Source: an uncultured Collinsella sp.
GTDB lineage: Bacteria > Actinomycetota > Coriobacteriia > Coriobacteriales > Coriobacteriaceae
Assembly (NCBI GenBank): GCA_900768435.1
Contig: CAAGCW010000020.1
Coordinates: forward strand, 1 to 25,402
Reading direction: 5' to 3'
Length of the DNA stretch: 25,402 nucleotides
The notes below the pieces were generated by a model. That model was not told the DNA's origin and did no database searches. It saw only the letters and a program-made list of their open reading frames with translations. Shown here in pieces: positions 1-7,455 of the stretch. The translations under genes were made by a program, and so were the position numbers. Each line of letters starts with the position of its first letter. Position 1 is the first letter of the stretch.

Positions 1-55
1 CCGCGACCGCCAGCGCGGCGGCGGCACCGGAAATTCGTTTCGTGGAGCGTCTCAT
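1..55 (-). CDS. Start of a secreted protein (signal peptide only, partial)
   Basis: Only the first 18 codons are in the window. Reading the minus strand from the ATG at 55-53 gives a short N-terminus rich in Arg/Lys (MRRSTKR) followed by a small hydrophobic Ala/Val/Leu run. This is the n-region and the start of the h-region of a signal peptide. A purine-rich Shine-Dalgarno site (AGGGGGA on the minus strand) lies about seven bases upstream. The rest of the protein is outside the window, so its function cannot be stated; export across the membrane is inferred from the signal peptide alone. Confidence 0.55.
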   Translation of the reverse strand, partial: MRRSTKRISGAAAALAVA

Positions 56-628
56 GGAAAATCCCCCTAATCTAGCAACGGTTTCCAAGTCTACTAGATT
101 GGGGGGACGGGAGCCAAGCTGCAATACCCCCAAGACACCCGTCTATAGGTCGTGACGTTGTCTATAAACAGGCTCACCGCCCGCGGAATAAAATTCGGCG
201 CAAATCGTTTGAGCAGGCGACGCGCGGAAGGAGCGTGTAGGGCGGTAATATACTGACCGTCAGCCGCGGCATCCTCGCGGAAACCCATTTGTTGCCGGAA
301 CTATAGTCCCCGGCGCGGGCTCACCTTATCTCCCCGGCACGGGCTCGATATCCTCTCGGATATCTAATCGTCTTGGACTTTTACCCACCCAAGCACAGTA
401 CGGCTTTTACGTGCCGCCACGCAGAGCCTAGCCTGGAACTATTGTCTAAAACATAGGCCTTCAAAGCAACTTAGGTTCAAGTACGGACATGCAAATACGG
501 GCACTGGATACAGGTCTTGACTGTCAATGGTTATCAATCGCATGTGTTTCTGGCAAATTACGCCCGTCTTATGCGTGCGATACAATCAGTCTCACCGAAC
601 ACCAAACCAGCAACCCGAAGGGACCAAC
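56..628. other. Gene-free stretch with short repeats
   Basis: No convincing gene was found. The stretch holds the upstream region of the minus-strand secreted protein. It also holds two near-identical short direct repeats with core CCCCGGCRCGGGCTC near 308 and 333, and a small hairpin (GATATC...GATATC, about 347-364). A frame on the minus strand at 94-288 has no ribosome-binding site and no recognisable motif. The right end leads into the GTG start at 629. Confidence 0.4.
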
Positions 629-1093
629 GTGTTAACAATTCACTATGGTGATATGGAAAACGTTATCTACAATACGTCGGTTTACTTCGATAACGTCTAT
701 TCGCCCCAGTGGTTTCAAGACGCCTTTGCTCAAAGGATTATTAAATCAATCGATAAAGGCAATGTCGTTGGACCCTGCGCAATAGACACCAAGATCCTAG
801 GCATTATCCCTCCTGAAAGGCTGTCGGGAGGCACTAAGACGCTGTTGCTCATGTACTTCATGCCTCAGAACGTATACAACGCCACAACCTGCAGCGACAA
901 TTGCGCTTACTGGATTCTGAGAATTGCCACGCAAAAGGACTTAACCATCAACCTCTACCATCTGATGGATTTTGGAAACGGCAAGTTCACGGCTACCGTT
1001 GCAAACACGGGCGATGTCGTTCACACGATGTTCGACCTTGTCCCTATAGCCGCAAAATGCCTAAGGGAAACTCCTGACATGCACTTTCGTTAG
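629..1093 (+). CDS. DUF4869-like protein
   Basis: The product is 154 aa from the GTG at 629, which sits five bases after an AAGGGA site; the frame opens further upstream at 527, but that extension has no ribosome-binding site and does not look coding. The N-terminus (LTIHYGDMENVIYNTSVYF), the central IIPPERLSGGTKTLLLMYF segment and CGDNCAYW-like SDNCAYWILRI followed by an NTGDVVHTM stretch look like the DUF4869 family as I remember it. The function of that family is unknown. The gene is richer in A and T than the polysaccharide genes to the right, which suggests acquisition. The last base of its TAG stop is also the first base of the IS1595 left end, so the insertion may have set the C-terminus. 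No partner gene is seen on either side. Confidence 0.7.
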   Translation: MLTIHYGDMENVIYNTSVYFDNVYSPQWFQDAFAQRIIKSIDKGNVVGPCAIDTKILGIIPPERLSGGTKTLLLMYFMPQNVYNATTCSDNCAYWILRIATQKDLTINLYHLMDFGNGKFTATVANTGDVVHTMFDLVPIAAKCLRETPDMHFR

Positions 1094-1117
1094 GCTCTGT
1101 TAGACCAAGATTGACAT
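1093..1117 (+). repeat. Left inverted repeat of the IS1595 element
   Basis: This 25-bp end matches the reverse complement of 2545-2569 with a single mismatch (A for T at the sixteenth base). Its first G completes the TAG stop of the upstream gene. Confidence 0.9.
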
Positions 1118-1168
1118 ACATATGTCATCACGGCGCCATATCGTTAGCCTCGTAGACCGCGGGGCAGC

Positions 1169-2138
1169 ATGAACGCCGAGGACCTGGTAATCACCTTCAA
1201 GAGGGACATCGCGAGCCTCAGCAGGACCGAACGCCGCCGGCTCCGCCTACGAGGCCGAGCGCTCCCCGCGCTGCGGGTCCGCCGCGGTCGTGAAGAAGGG
1301 CAAATCAAAGAACGGCGAGCAGCGTTACCTCTGCCAGGATTGCGGCAGGACCTTCGGCATGGGCAGCGGGCACATCCTGGGGACGAGCAGGCTCCCGAAG
1401 GAGACCTGGATGGCCAATGCCGAGTGCTTCGTTCTCATGCTGCCCCTGCGCGAATGCGCGGGGCGCTGCCATGTCTGCCTCAAGACCGCCTACACCATGC
1501 GCCACAGGCTCATCGAGTGTCTCTCGGCCTACTCGCCCTCGTTCAAGACCGGGCGGGGCTGCGGCTGCGAGCTCGACGAGACCTACTTCCCCGAGTCGTT
1601 CAAGGGCAACCACACGAAGGGGTCATTTACGATGCCACGTCACTCCCGACATCGTGGCAAGCAGGTGCACAGGCGCGGACTGTCGCGCGAGCAGATCTGC
1701 GTCATGACCGGCGTGAACGACTCGAACGAGACGTTTCTCCAGGTCTCGGGACGAGGCATCCTGTCGAGGAAACGCGCCATGGACGTGCTGAGGGACCGCA
1801 TCGCGTCCGCTTCCGTCGTAGCGACGGACAAGGCGTCCGCCTATGTCGACGTCCTCGCGGAGCTCGATGTCGACGCACACACGGCCTACGATTCCAAGGA
1901 CCCTTCCGAGGGGACCATCAACCGGATCAACACCGTCCATTCGCTCCTCGATACCTTCATGAAGCCGTTTAAGGGCGTGTCGACGAAGCACCTCGGCACC
2001 TACCTCGCTTGGTTCAAGTGGTGCCGGACCTTCATGGCGACCGATTCCGGCACCGCCGAGCGCACGGTCGCGCGACAGCTCGCCAACGGCGTGTGCAGGA
2101 GCCGCATCCATGATATGTTCAACGTCCTGCCGCCCTAA
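1169..2138 (+). pseudogene. IS1595-family transposase, frameshifted
   Basis: The N-terminal part (MNAEDLVITFKRDIASLSR) starts at the ATG at 1169, but the rest of the protein is in another frame. The switch lies near 1235-1247, where the original frame resumes as SAYEAER, consistent with a 2-base loss. The remaining 282-codon frame can start only at an internal GTG (1290). It shows the second half of the zinc ribbon (CQDC), an ISXO2-like catalytic region with ELDETY and ATDKASAY aspartates and the NRINTVHS segment, and a normal C-terminus. In the reconstructed zinc ribbon the first Cys codon has become TCC (SPRC instead of CPRC). Two lesions make an active enzyme unlikely. Confidence 0.85.
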
Positions 2139-2214
2139 ATGGACTACTGGACCGAAGCCGCCGCATAGAGACAGTAGAATGGTCGCATCGCGATATACGA
2201 GGAAAGGTGCAGCC

Positions 2215-2412
2215 ATGCCGTCGAATATACCGGCCACGACGATCCGGATCGACCCGGAGGCCAAAAAGGAGGCCACGGCCATCCTGGACGAGCTCGGCCT
2301 GTCCATGTCCACCGCCGTCAACGCGTTCCTCAGGGCGCCCGTCCGGAAGGGCGGGTTGCCGTTCGAGATGAGGGTCAAGGCGCCGGTGCCCGACGGGAAG
2401 ACGGCAAGATAG
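2215..2412 (+). CDS. RelB/DinJ-like antitoxin, passenger in the IS
   Basis: The 65-aa product begins at the ATG at 2215, preceded by a GGAAAGG site seven bases upstream. It has the RelB/DinJ pattern: a ribbon strand (TTIRIDPEAKKEA), a helix ending in LDELGLSMSTAVNAFL, and KGGLPFEMR. Proteins of this family bind their own promoter as ribbon-helix-helix dimers and neutralise a RelE/YafQ-type mRNA interferase. No toxin gene follows before the IS end, so here it is solitary. It lies between the transposase and the right terminal repeat, so it travels with the element. The protein ends early compared with DinJ (about 86 aa), and a coding-like reading in another frame continues beyond the stop. Neutralising a related toxin in trans is possible but is inference. 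Confidence 0.75.
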   Translation: MPSNIPATTIRIDPEAKKEATAILDELGLSMSTAVNAFLRAPVRKGGLPFEMRVKAPVPDGKTAR

Positions 2413-2470
2413 TCGGCAAATCGACTTGGGCGATGGGACCCTCACGATTGACCCGACAGATCTTGAGCAC

Positions 2471-2510
2471 ATCGCCCCCTTGCCGGATTCAAACCCGGCA
2501 AGGGGGCGAT
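2471..2510 (+). terminator. Perfect 16-bp hairpin inside the IS right end
   Basis: Bases 2471-2486 pair perfectly with 2495-2510 around an 8-base loop. The stem is GC-rich (core CGCCCCCTTGCCGG). It follows the antitoxin gene by about 60 bp and could stop its transcript, although only a weak T-rich tract follows. Confidence 0.55.
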
Positions 2511-2544
2511 TATCTTGCAATTTCAAAAAGATGATTGGGGCAGA

Positions 2545-2569
2545 ATGTCAATCATGGTCTAACAGAGCC
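2545..2569 (-). repeat. Right inverted repeat of the IS1595 element
   Basis: This is the reverse complement of the left end with one mismatch over 25 bp. It marks the right boundary of the element. Confidence 0.9.
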
Positions 2570-2646
2570 AAATCAATCCAACAGTTTAGATAACGGGTAA
2601 TGATTCGGGAACAGGGCGTTCGGCCGGATGGAACAGATAGATATGG

Positions 2647-2722
2647 ACCTTGAATATCAACTTCATCCGAACACCTCCCATATTCATCTGTACATGTACG
2701 GATGAATATGGGAATCCGATAC
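2647..2722 (+). repeat. IS30-type left end with palindrome, copy 1
   Basis: These 76 bases recur at 25327-25402 with five substitutions (2654, 2657, 2662, 2675, 2689), at a constant offset of 22,680. The core at 2675-2714 is a palindrome centred on AT between two GTAC halves; it has two mismatched pairs in this copy. It lies just upstream of an IS30-type transposase start. It is either the IS terminal inverted repeat facing a related end, or a palindromic target into which the IS inserted. Confidence 0.75.
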
Positions 2723-2765
2723 CCTGAGGGCCGGATCGGCCGGCCCCGGGAGATCGGAGGACGCC

Positions 2766-3324
2766 ATGTCCGGAAAGAGCAAGAAGGGCGCAGCGAAGGC
2801 GGTCCCGAGGGCCTACGGCAGGCTCACCAGGCACGAGCGGGATACGGTCCAGAGGATGCTGGAGCGCAGGGCCTCGTGCAGGGAGATCGCGAGGGAGCTG
2901 GGCAGGTCGCCCTCGACGGTGAGCGCCGAGGTGTCGTCGCACAGGTTCGTCGCCGCGCCCAAGCCCAGGCGCGGCGAGCGCGTCGACGCCGGCACCGACC
3001 TGTCGGCAGCCTGCCCGCGCCTGGCGGCGTGGCCGCGCTGCCGCGACGGCTGCGGCCGCTACCGCGCGGTGGGCTGCATGCGCTGCCCGCACGTCTTCTA
3101 CGAGGCCCGCGCCGCGCAGCTGTGCGCGGACTCGGTGCTCGTCTCGTCCAGGCGCGGGATCGACGCCGACGAGCCCGCCGCGACGGCGAGGCTTGAGGCC
3201 ATCAGGGACTGCCTGCGCCGGGGGCTGTCGCCCGAGCAGATGGCGGCGCGCAACGGCGGGCCGGTGGACCTGTCGCCCTCGACCATCTACCGCTGGGTCT
3301 CGGCGGGCTACGACGGCATGACTA
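2766..3324 (+). pseudogene. IS30-family transposase, N-terminal part only
   Basis: The reading frame starts at the ATG at 2766 behind a GGAGG site. It encodes about 186 residues resembling the DNA-binding half of IS30-family transposases. These comprise a helix-turn-helix (LTRHERDTVQRML ... SCREIARELGRSPSTVS, about residues 20-55), a Cys-containing segment (CRDGCGRY, CMRCPH) and a second helical region with RRGLSPEQMAAR and SPSTIYRWV. After GYDGMTN at about 3324 the sequence changes to an unrelated transposase tail in another frame, so the whole DDE catalytic domain is missing. The open frame runs on to 3464 but is meaningless after the junction. The same IS end recurs at the right edge of the window, where an intact copy may lie. 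Confidence 0.8.
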
Positions 3325-3673
3325 ACACAGGATGCGCGGGGACGAGAGAACGCTCGCCTACATGGCGAAGCGCAAGTCCGACGGCAAGACAAAGCGAGAG
3401 ATCATGCGCTGCCTTAAGAGGTTCACAGCCAGGGAGGTTTACCCAACGTTGCGGCGCCCCATGAGGTTGAAGTACGCCCGGGGCTCGATACTGGCGGACA
3501 TGCGAAAATCGCTCGGATTGACCCAAAAGCAGGTTGCCCGAGAGCTTAACGTGCCGAATGTAAGGCTCAGCGAAATAGAAAGAGAAGTATGCCCCCACGA
3601 GGAAATCAGACGCGAATACGACCGCTACTTGAATGCTAAAATGTCGTCCGATAAAGGACTTGACAGCCTATAG
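3325..3673 (+). pseudogene. C-terminal remnant of an IS110-like transposase with an Xre-type HTH tail
   Basis: The frame through 3332-3673 first reads GDERTLAYMAKR, then TKREIMRCLKRFTAREVY, which resembles the C-terminus of actinobacterial IS110-type transposases. It continues in the same frame into a Xre-like helix-turn-helix (LGLTQKQVARELNVPNVRLSEIE, about residues 61-83). The unbroken frame suggests that the HTH is a natural tail of this transposase, although a fusion of a transposase end to a separate regulator cannot be excluded. The catalytic N-terminal domain is absent and the 5' side abuts the broken IS30 gene, so it is a remnant. Family placement is from memory of motifs and is only moderately sure. 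Confidence 0.5.
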
Positions 3674-3817
3674 CAGCGTCATTCGGCACGCGATTCGTTA
3701 ACCCTGGGGCTTAAAGCTGCCGAATGTCTACTTCTTTAGTGCTCCATTTACCTCCCCGTTCAATAATCTTCACTTGAAGCCTGACGGTGGCCCAATCATT
3801 GGATAACATATTCTTAA

Positions 3818-5014
3818 ATGACAGTTAATCGTCAATCGAAGAGGTCAAAGCGGGGACGGAAAGTGTCGAAGACAAGCAGAAAGCCAATCTCAGCATATGT
3901 CGAGCGAAGACTCTGGGCGGAGTCTGCCGGCAAATGCATGAATCCAGATTGTCGGGCCGATCTATTCATCAGCAATGGAGACATTGCTGAACGAGCCCAT
4001 ATCGTCCCATATTGCAAAAGCGCAGAGAACACGTTCGACAACCTTATTCTCATCTGTCCAAACTGCCATACGAATTTCGACAAAAACTCCGCTTTCACGG
4101 CAGATGAAGTGAGGAAATGGAAGTCGATTCGTCACGCAGAAATTGATCGCGTTTTCGGAAAGACGTTCAGTTCCTTCGACGACCTGCGCAAAGAGGCCGC
4201 ACCTCTGCTCGCCCGAAACAAGTCGATATATGAGAATTACTACATGAAGGACAAGCGAAGACTGTGGGATGTTTTTGAAAAGGAAATAATCGTCAACAAC
4301 CGAAAACTTTGCACGCTGTTCGAATCGAACTTGTGCCTGTTCCAGAACCACAAGGACAATTCCTTCTCCAACCAGGCCGCTGTCCGCGATTTTATCGACC
4401 ATGCTAAGGAGTTCGAAGCCACCAGAGATAATACGGAAAGACAAAGGTCTATTCTTTTCCCCGAGGTCATCAACTCCATCTTCGGAATCCAGCCCATAGA
4501 AGGTGACCTGCTCCCCTCTGCAGAATCCCTAGAGCTGCTAATCAAAAAGCTTGACGAACAGGGGCGATTTATAGATGTTTCTCTAGATGCAGAACATCCA
4601 TTGTTGCAAATAATAGAAAACGGGAAAGAGGCGGTAGTTTATCTTGACGATACGCCGCGTATCCGACAGATGTACTATGACGCCCGCTGCTTCAGGCGTG
4701 CCGAGATGAGGCTAGACAGCTTGATTTTTGCCCTAAAGTACTTCCGCCTGTGCGGAAAGAAAGCAACTCGCAAGTCGAAGACAAACCTTAGAGAATATAT
4801 AGCGAAAGGAAAATGCTTCTTATTCGTATACGAATACTGTCTGAGCTATGCAGAGTTGGCCCGTTTAGCACCGGCAGAACATACCGTTGTCGTCAACTTG
4901 CATAGATGGAACGGTAAGCAATGCATCTCCGAAGAAGCCCAGGTGTTTGCGGGGCAAATTAACGTGAAGCTCCTCGATATGGATAGCTTCTTCCCATTCG
5001 TTCGCAAACTATGA
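3818..5014 (+). CDS. HNH endonuclease-domain protein of unknown system
   Basis: The product is 398 aa. Residues about 24-95 form a clear HNH/zinc-binding nuclease module: C40xxxxC45, then AHIVPY with His61, Asn75, and CPNCHTNFD giving C80, C83, His84 and Asp88. The remaining 300 residues are mainly helical-looking, with no motif I can name. They include a charged middle (KDKRRLWDVFEKEIIV, about 144-160) and a C-terminal region around 265-398 ending in FFPFVRKL. The ATG at 3818 has no good ribosome-binding site; the GTG at 3863 lies behind GGGGACGGA and would keep the HNH domain, so the start is uncertain. The stop overlaps the start of a nucleotidyltransferase gene (ATGA), so the two are probably translated together. 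The low GC content and the position between IS remnants suggest horizontal acquisition. A role in DNA or RNA restriction is inferred. Confidence 0.75.
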   Translation: MTVNRQSKRSKRGRKVSKTSRKPISAYVERRLWAESAGKCMNPDCRADLFISNGDIAERAHIVPYCKSAENTFDNLILICPNCHTNFDKNSAFTADEVRKWKSIRHAEIDRVFGKTFSSFDDLRKEAAPLLARNKSIYENYYMKDKRRLWDVFEKEIIVNNRKLCTLFESNLCLFQNHKDNSFSNQAAVRDFIDHAKEFEATRDNTERQRSILFPEVINSIFGIQPIEGDLLPSAESLELLIKKLDEQGRFIDVSLDAEHPLLQIIENGKEAVVYLDDTPRIRQMYYDARCFRRAEMRLDSLIFALKYFRLCGKKATRKSKTNLREYIAKGKCFLFVYEYCLSYAELARLAPAEHTVVVNLHRWNGKQCISEEAQVFAGQINVKLLDMDSFFPFVRKL

Positions 5015-5313
5015 ACTATTTGAGACTCATAGACATTCTCGACAGCAACCTAGAACTGTTCTCTCAGTTTGATCATGTCTATCTGTTCGGATCTGCGCTG
5101 AGTGGTTCAGAGCTCAGTGCAGACAGTGATATTGATTTGCTGCTACTGTACTCGAAATATTCCGATCAACTTGTCTCCGGATGCGAACAGATATCCCAAA
5201 AGTTAGGTAACGAGACCGGTAGAGTAGTCGACTTAACGGTCCTCGGCATCGATGAAGAGCGACATGTCGGATTCTTGGATAGAATCTCGCCTCATTATAG
5301 AAAGATAAAATGA
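5011..5313 (+). CDS. Minimal nucleotidyltransferase (MNT/pol-beta fold)
   Basis: The product is 100 aa and starts at the ATG at 5011, overlapping the stop of the HNH gene by four bases. It carries the hallmark of minimal nucleotidyltransferases: FGSALSG (Gly27-Ser28), SDIDLL with Asp40 and Asp42, and a third acidic residue in VVDLTVL (Asp74). These would bind two metal ions and an NTP. Known MNT proteins of this size are often paired with a HEPN protein in toxin-antitoxin modules and transfer nucleotides to the partner; here the partner is an HNH protein instead. By analogy it may modify or restrain the HNH protein or a nucleic acid, but no experiment-like evidence is visible in the sequence. 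No further gene follows in this direction before the palindrome at 5513. Confidence 0.8.
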   Translation: MNYLRLIDILDSNLELFSQFDHVYLFGSALSGSELSADSDIDLLLLYSKYSDQLVSGCEQISQKLGNETGRVVDLTVLGIDEERHVGFLDRISPHYRKIK

Positions 5314-5512
5314 CCATTTGGTAGAACACCTGGCATAGCCTGTCGTACAGAATGCTTTCTGCGTGGATTCCGGCAGAAGAGAAGAAGGCGTCAACGGTCG
5401 CGCCTGCATGTTCGGCACACGGCGTATCGCACTCTGGCGGGACCCCGGCTCTGGGCGCCAATCCCGCATCGACAAGATGAGGTACCCTGAATTCATAATG
5501 AAGCTTGCGAAC

Positions 5513-5566
5513 TGTCAGTGGTAGCGTGAAACTGAACAAGTGTTCAGTTTCACGCTACCACTGACA
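5513..5566. repeat. 54-bp near-perfect palindrome: two 26-bp arms with a 2-bp centre
   Basis: Bases 5513-5538 are the exact reverse complement of 5541-5566, separated only by AG. Each arm starts with TG and ends with CA. Two abutted inverted ends with a 2-bp spacer are what an IS30-type end-to-end junction would look like, and remnants of an IS30-type gene begin immediately to the right. It could also act as a bidirectional transcription stop. Confidence 0.8.
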
Positions 5567-5574
5567 CCCGGCGG

Positions 5575-6600
5575 CCCAAGAGCCTTCGCCCCGCTCGTAG
5601 GCCTGGTACCACCCCGTCGGGGATGACCCCTTATCGGGCGAGACGGCGAGCTCTCTGTCGAGGGACAGCCCGAAGCGATCATCCGATGCCGCACAGCAAC
5701 AGGTCTCCGAGGAGCTCGAATGGACACCTGCCAGCGAGTCCAGCAAGCGGGCAAGAGTTTACGTGGCTGCAGCATACTACAACGTCGTAGGGGCTCAGAG
5801 CACCGCCACTACGACTTTTGGGCAGAATGCGCCTGAGCTGCTCGTGGTTGCGCTCACATGCCGACTACTGGTTGGATCTCATCGCGTCGCAGCAGAACAC
5901 GCGGCAGCGCCGAGCTCCGCTTTCGAGACACCAGCGCTCCAGGCCCTTCCAATCATCGAACTCGACTCCTCAATCGACTAGCAGGATGCCGAAGATAGCC
6001 TCGAAGGCAGCAACAGAGCCTATGAGACTCTCTATATGGTCGAGGCAGGCAACGATGGCTGCCGGAGCTGGCATGACGCTTGCGCAAATAGATTTGGAAC
6101 GCCCGGGCCACGATGTGTGCGCTCAGGATGTCGTAGGTGTTGCGCTCGTAGCCCTCAACGGAGTCACATTGGACCACGCGCGACCTGTCGGCAAGCGAGA
6201 GCGCCTCGAATTCGGCGTAGGTACGGCCAGTGCGGTCAACCCCGTCGCGCCCAGCACCTTCGACATCCCTGCGCTTACGCTTCCTCATACGGTCCTTTCG
6301 CGGGAGAAGCAGGTAAGGCGCGCCTGTCCCTCTCCTGATAGGAGCAGGCACTGCGCACGCACACAGGAAGCTCGTCAGCATGTGTGGCCCATATGGTCTC
6401 GTAACTCTGCCCCCGCCTAAACAAAGGGACCGCAATCGCGACCATGGCGGCGAGCTCGTCAGCGGTGAGACATAACCCTTCACGGGCCGCGGACAGGCGG
6501 GTGCGATAGGCAGCGTCGTAGCGACACTTGGGGTAACCGCACCCACTCCTGTTCCGACAGCCGAGATGACAGGCGTAGGGCCATACCTCTGTGACGGGAT
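5575..6600 (-). pseudogene. Decayed IS30-like transposase
   Basis: Reading right to left, three frames carry consecutive parts of one transposase. The first has a Cys-containing start with GCGYPKCRYDAAYRTRL, then REGLCLTADELAAM and GQSYETIWATHADELPV (about 6560-6350). The second has KRKRRDVEG, GRDGVDRTGRTYAEF and SADRSRVVQ-like LADRSRVVQCDSV (about 6300-6060). The third has AAFEAIFGILLVD, then an in-frame stop, then GVEFDDW, CERNHEQLRRILPKS and CSHVNS (about 6010-5730). LVD...EFDDW corresponds to the catalytic aspartate region. At least two frameshifts and two stop codons (after ILLVD and after MRSNQ) show it is dead. The 3' end lies next to the palindrome at 5513-5566, which may be its terminal repeat. 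Confidence 0.75.
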
Positions 6601-7000
6601 AAACTGCGATAGAGCGTACGCGCGCGCAGCGTCTCGAAGGAGTGGCCACGCCCCATCATGTTAGTCTCGTTGATGAGGCGGTTCGCGCATTCCGTGTAAC
6701 CGTTCGAGATGCGGCTCGGACAATCCCGGTAGTTAAATATGAACTCGCGGTGGTTCTCCACGGCCTTCGCAAGCCCCCGGAAGGGATCGTAGGCCTTGTC
6801 ATCGGGGATGGATGCCTTCCACGCATCGAATGCATCCTCGGCATCCTCCCGCGAGAGCGGGTGCTCGTCGTAGATGTCGAAGAAGTCCTCTTTGAGGTCG
6901 TATGCGGTCATGAGGCTCGAGCAGCCCGCCTCCGATCGAAGCTGGCACAATGCCGATGCCTCGTAGGGGCCGAGGTCCCGGGCGCGCTTCCTCAAGGCGT
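6600..7000 (-). pseudogene. ISL3-family transposase, C-terminal fragment
   Basis: The minus-strand frame encodes about 130 residues matching the C-terminal end of ISL3 transposases: LMTAYDLKEDFFDIYDEHPL, then FDAWKASIP, FNYRDCPSRISNGYTECANRLI, and GRGHSFETLRARTLY. The pattern NG-x-x-E-x-x-N followed by GRGHSFE is typical of this family. The upstream catalytic part is missing at about 7000, where an IS3-type remnant on the other strand starts. The downstream end at about 6600 runs straight into the IS30-like remnant in the same orientation. Only this fragment of the element survives, so it cannot transpose. Confidence 0.8.
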
Positions 7001-7002
7001 AA

Positions 7003-7299
7003 GCCAGCGACCGCGGCGGCCACTACCGGTGGCAGGGCCGGATCGGCTATGCGCCGCCCAGGACCTCGCGCGCTCGATGTCGAGAAAGGGGTGCTCACCC
7101 GACAATTCAAGGACGGAGGGCTTCGGCAGGCTGAAGGTGGAGCTCTTCTACGGAAGGGGCTGGGACGATGTTGGCATGGGGGAATTCATGAAGATGCTGT
7201 ACGCCTATCTGGTCTGGTATCGCGACAAGCGCTGCAAGAGCGACCTGGGCTATATGAGCCCGATGCAGTACCGAAGAAGCCTAGGTCTTGTAGCGTAGG
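7003..7299 (+). pseudogene. IS3-family OrfB transposase, C-terminal fragment with frameshift
   Basis: The plus strand first reads SDRGGHYRW (7006-7032), the region of the second catalytic Asp in IS3-type OrfB proteins. After a one-base loss near 7050 it continues in another frame as RSMSRKGCSPDNS, the segment before the catalytic Glu, then EGFGRLKVELFYGR, AYLVWYRDKR and GYMSPMQYRRSLGL to a natural stop at 7299. EGFFG has lost one Phe codon, and the upstream two thirds of the gene is absent. The element is a dead fragment joined head-on to the ISL3 remnant. Confidence 0.85.
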
Positions 7300-7359
7300 A
7301 ACACGGTCCAGGATTTCCACCGCGCTCCCAATTGACCGATTTCCCATGAACGGTAACAG

Positions 7360-7455
7360 GAGGCAGAGGCCGACGCGCTGACCTACCTGGACTTCCCCTA
7401 CGAGCGCCACGCGAGGCTGCGCACCGACAACGTTCAGTAGCGCGTCAACCTTGAG
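7360..7455 (+). pseudogene. IS256-family (mutator-type) transposase, C-terminal scrap
   Basis: The frame from 7360 reads EAEADALTYLDFP, then ARLRTDNVQ, an in-frame TAG at 7438, and RVNLE. In IS256-type transposases this region reads ALAYLDFP...RTNNVQERxNRE, so the Glu codon after VQ has become a stop. Nothing of the N-terminal or catalytic part is present here. A separate 5' fragment of an IS256-type gene lies at 9564-9719, in the same direction but further right, so the two cannot be pieces of one uninterrupted copy in the present order. Confidence 0.75.

Larger units (their letters stand above)
1093..2569 (+). mobile_element. IS1595-family (ISXO2-like) insertion sequence with passenger antitoxin
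   Basis: The element is bounded by 25-bp inverted repeats at 1093-1117 and 2545-2569 that differ at one position; both start GGCTCTGTTAGACCA or TTAGACCAW when read inward. It contains a zinc-ribbon/ISXO2-type transposase and a RelB/DinJ-like gene in the same direction, then a strong hairpin near the right end. Family assignment rests on the transposase architecture. The 8 bases on each side do not match, so no target duplication is visible. The transposase is frameshifted, so any movement would need enzyme supplied by another copy. Confidence 0.85.

Noticed and set aside
94..288. 64-codon minus-strand frame at the left edge
   Set aside because: No ribosome-binding site, no motif and next to decayed DNA; not supported as a gene.
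1085..2577. Target-site duplication around the IS1595 element
   Set aside because: The 8 bases on the left and right of the terminal repeats do not match, so no duplication can be claimed.
2586..3392. 268-codon open frame on the minus strand over the IS30-type gene
   Set aside because: Arg/Ala/Pro-rich translation antisense to a recognisable transposase; no start signal.
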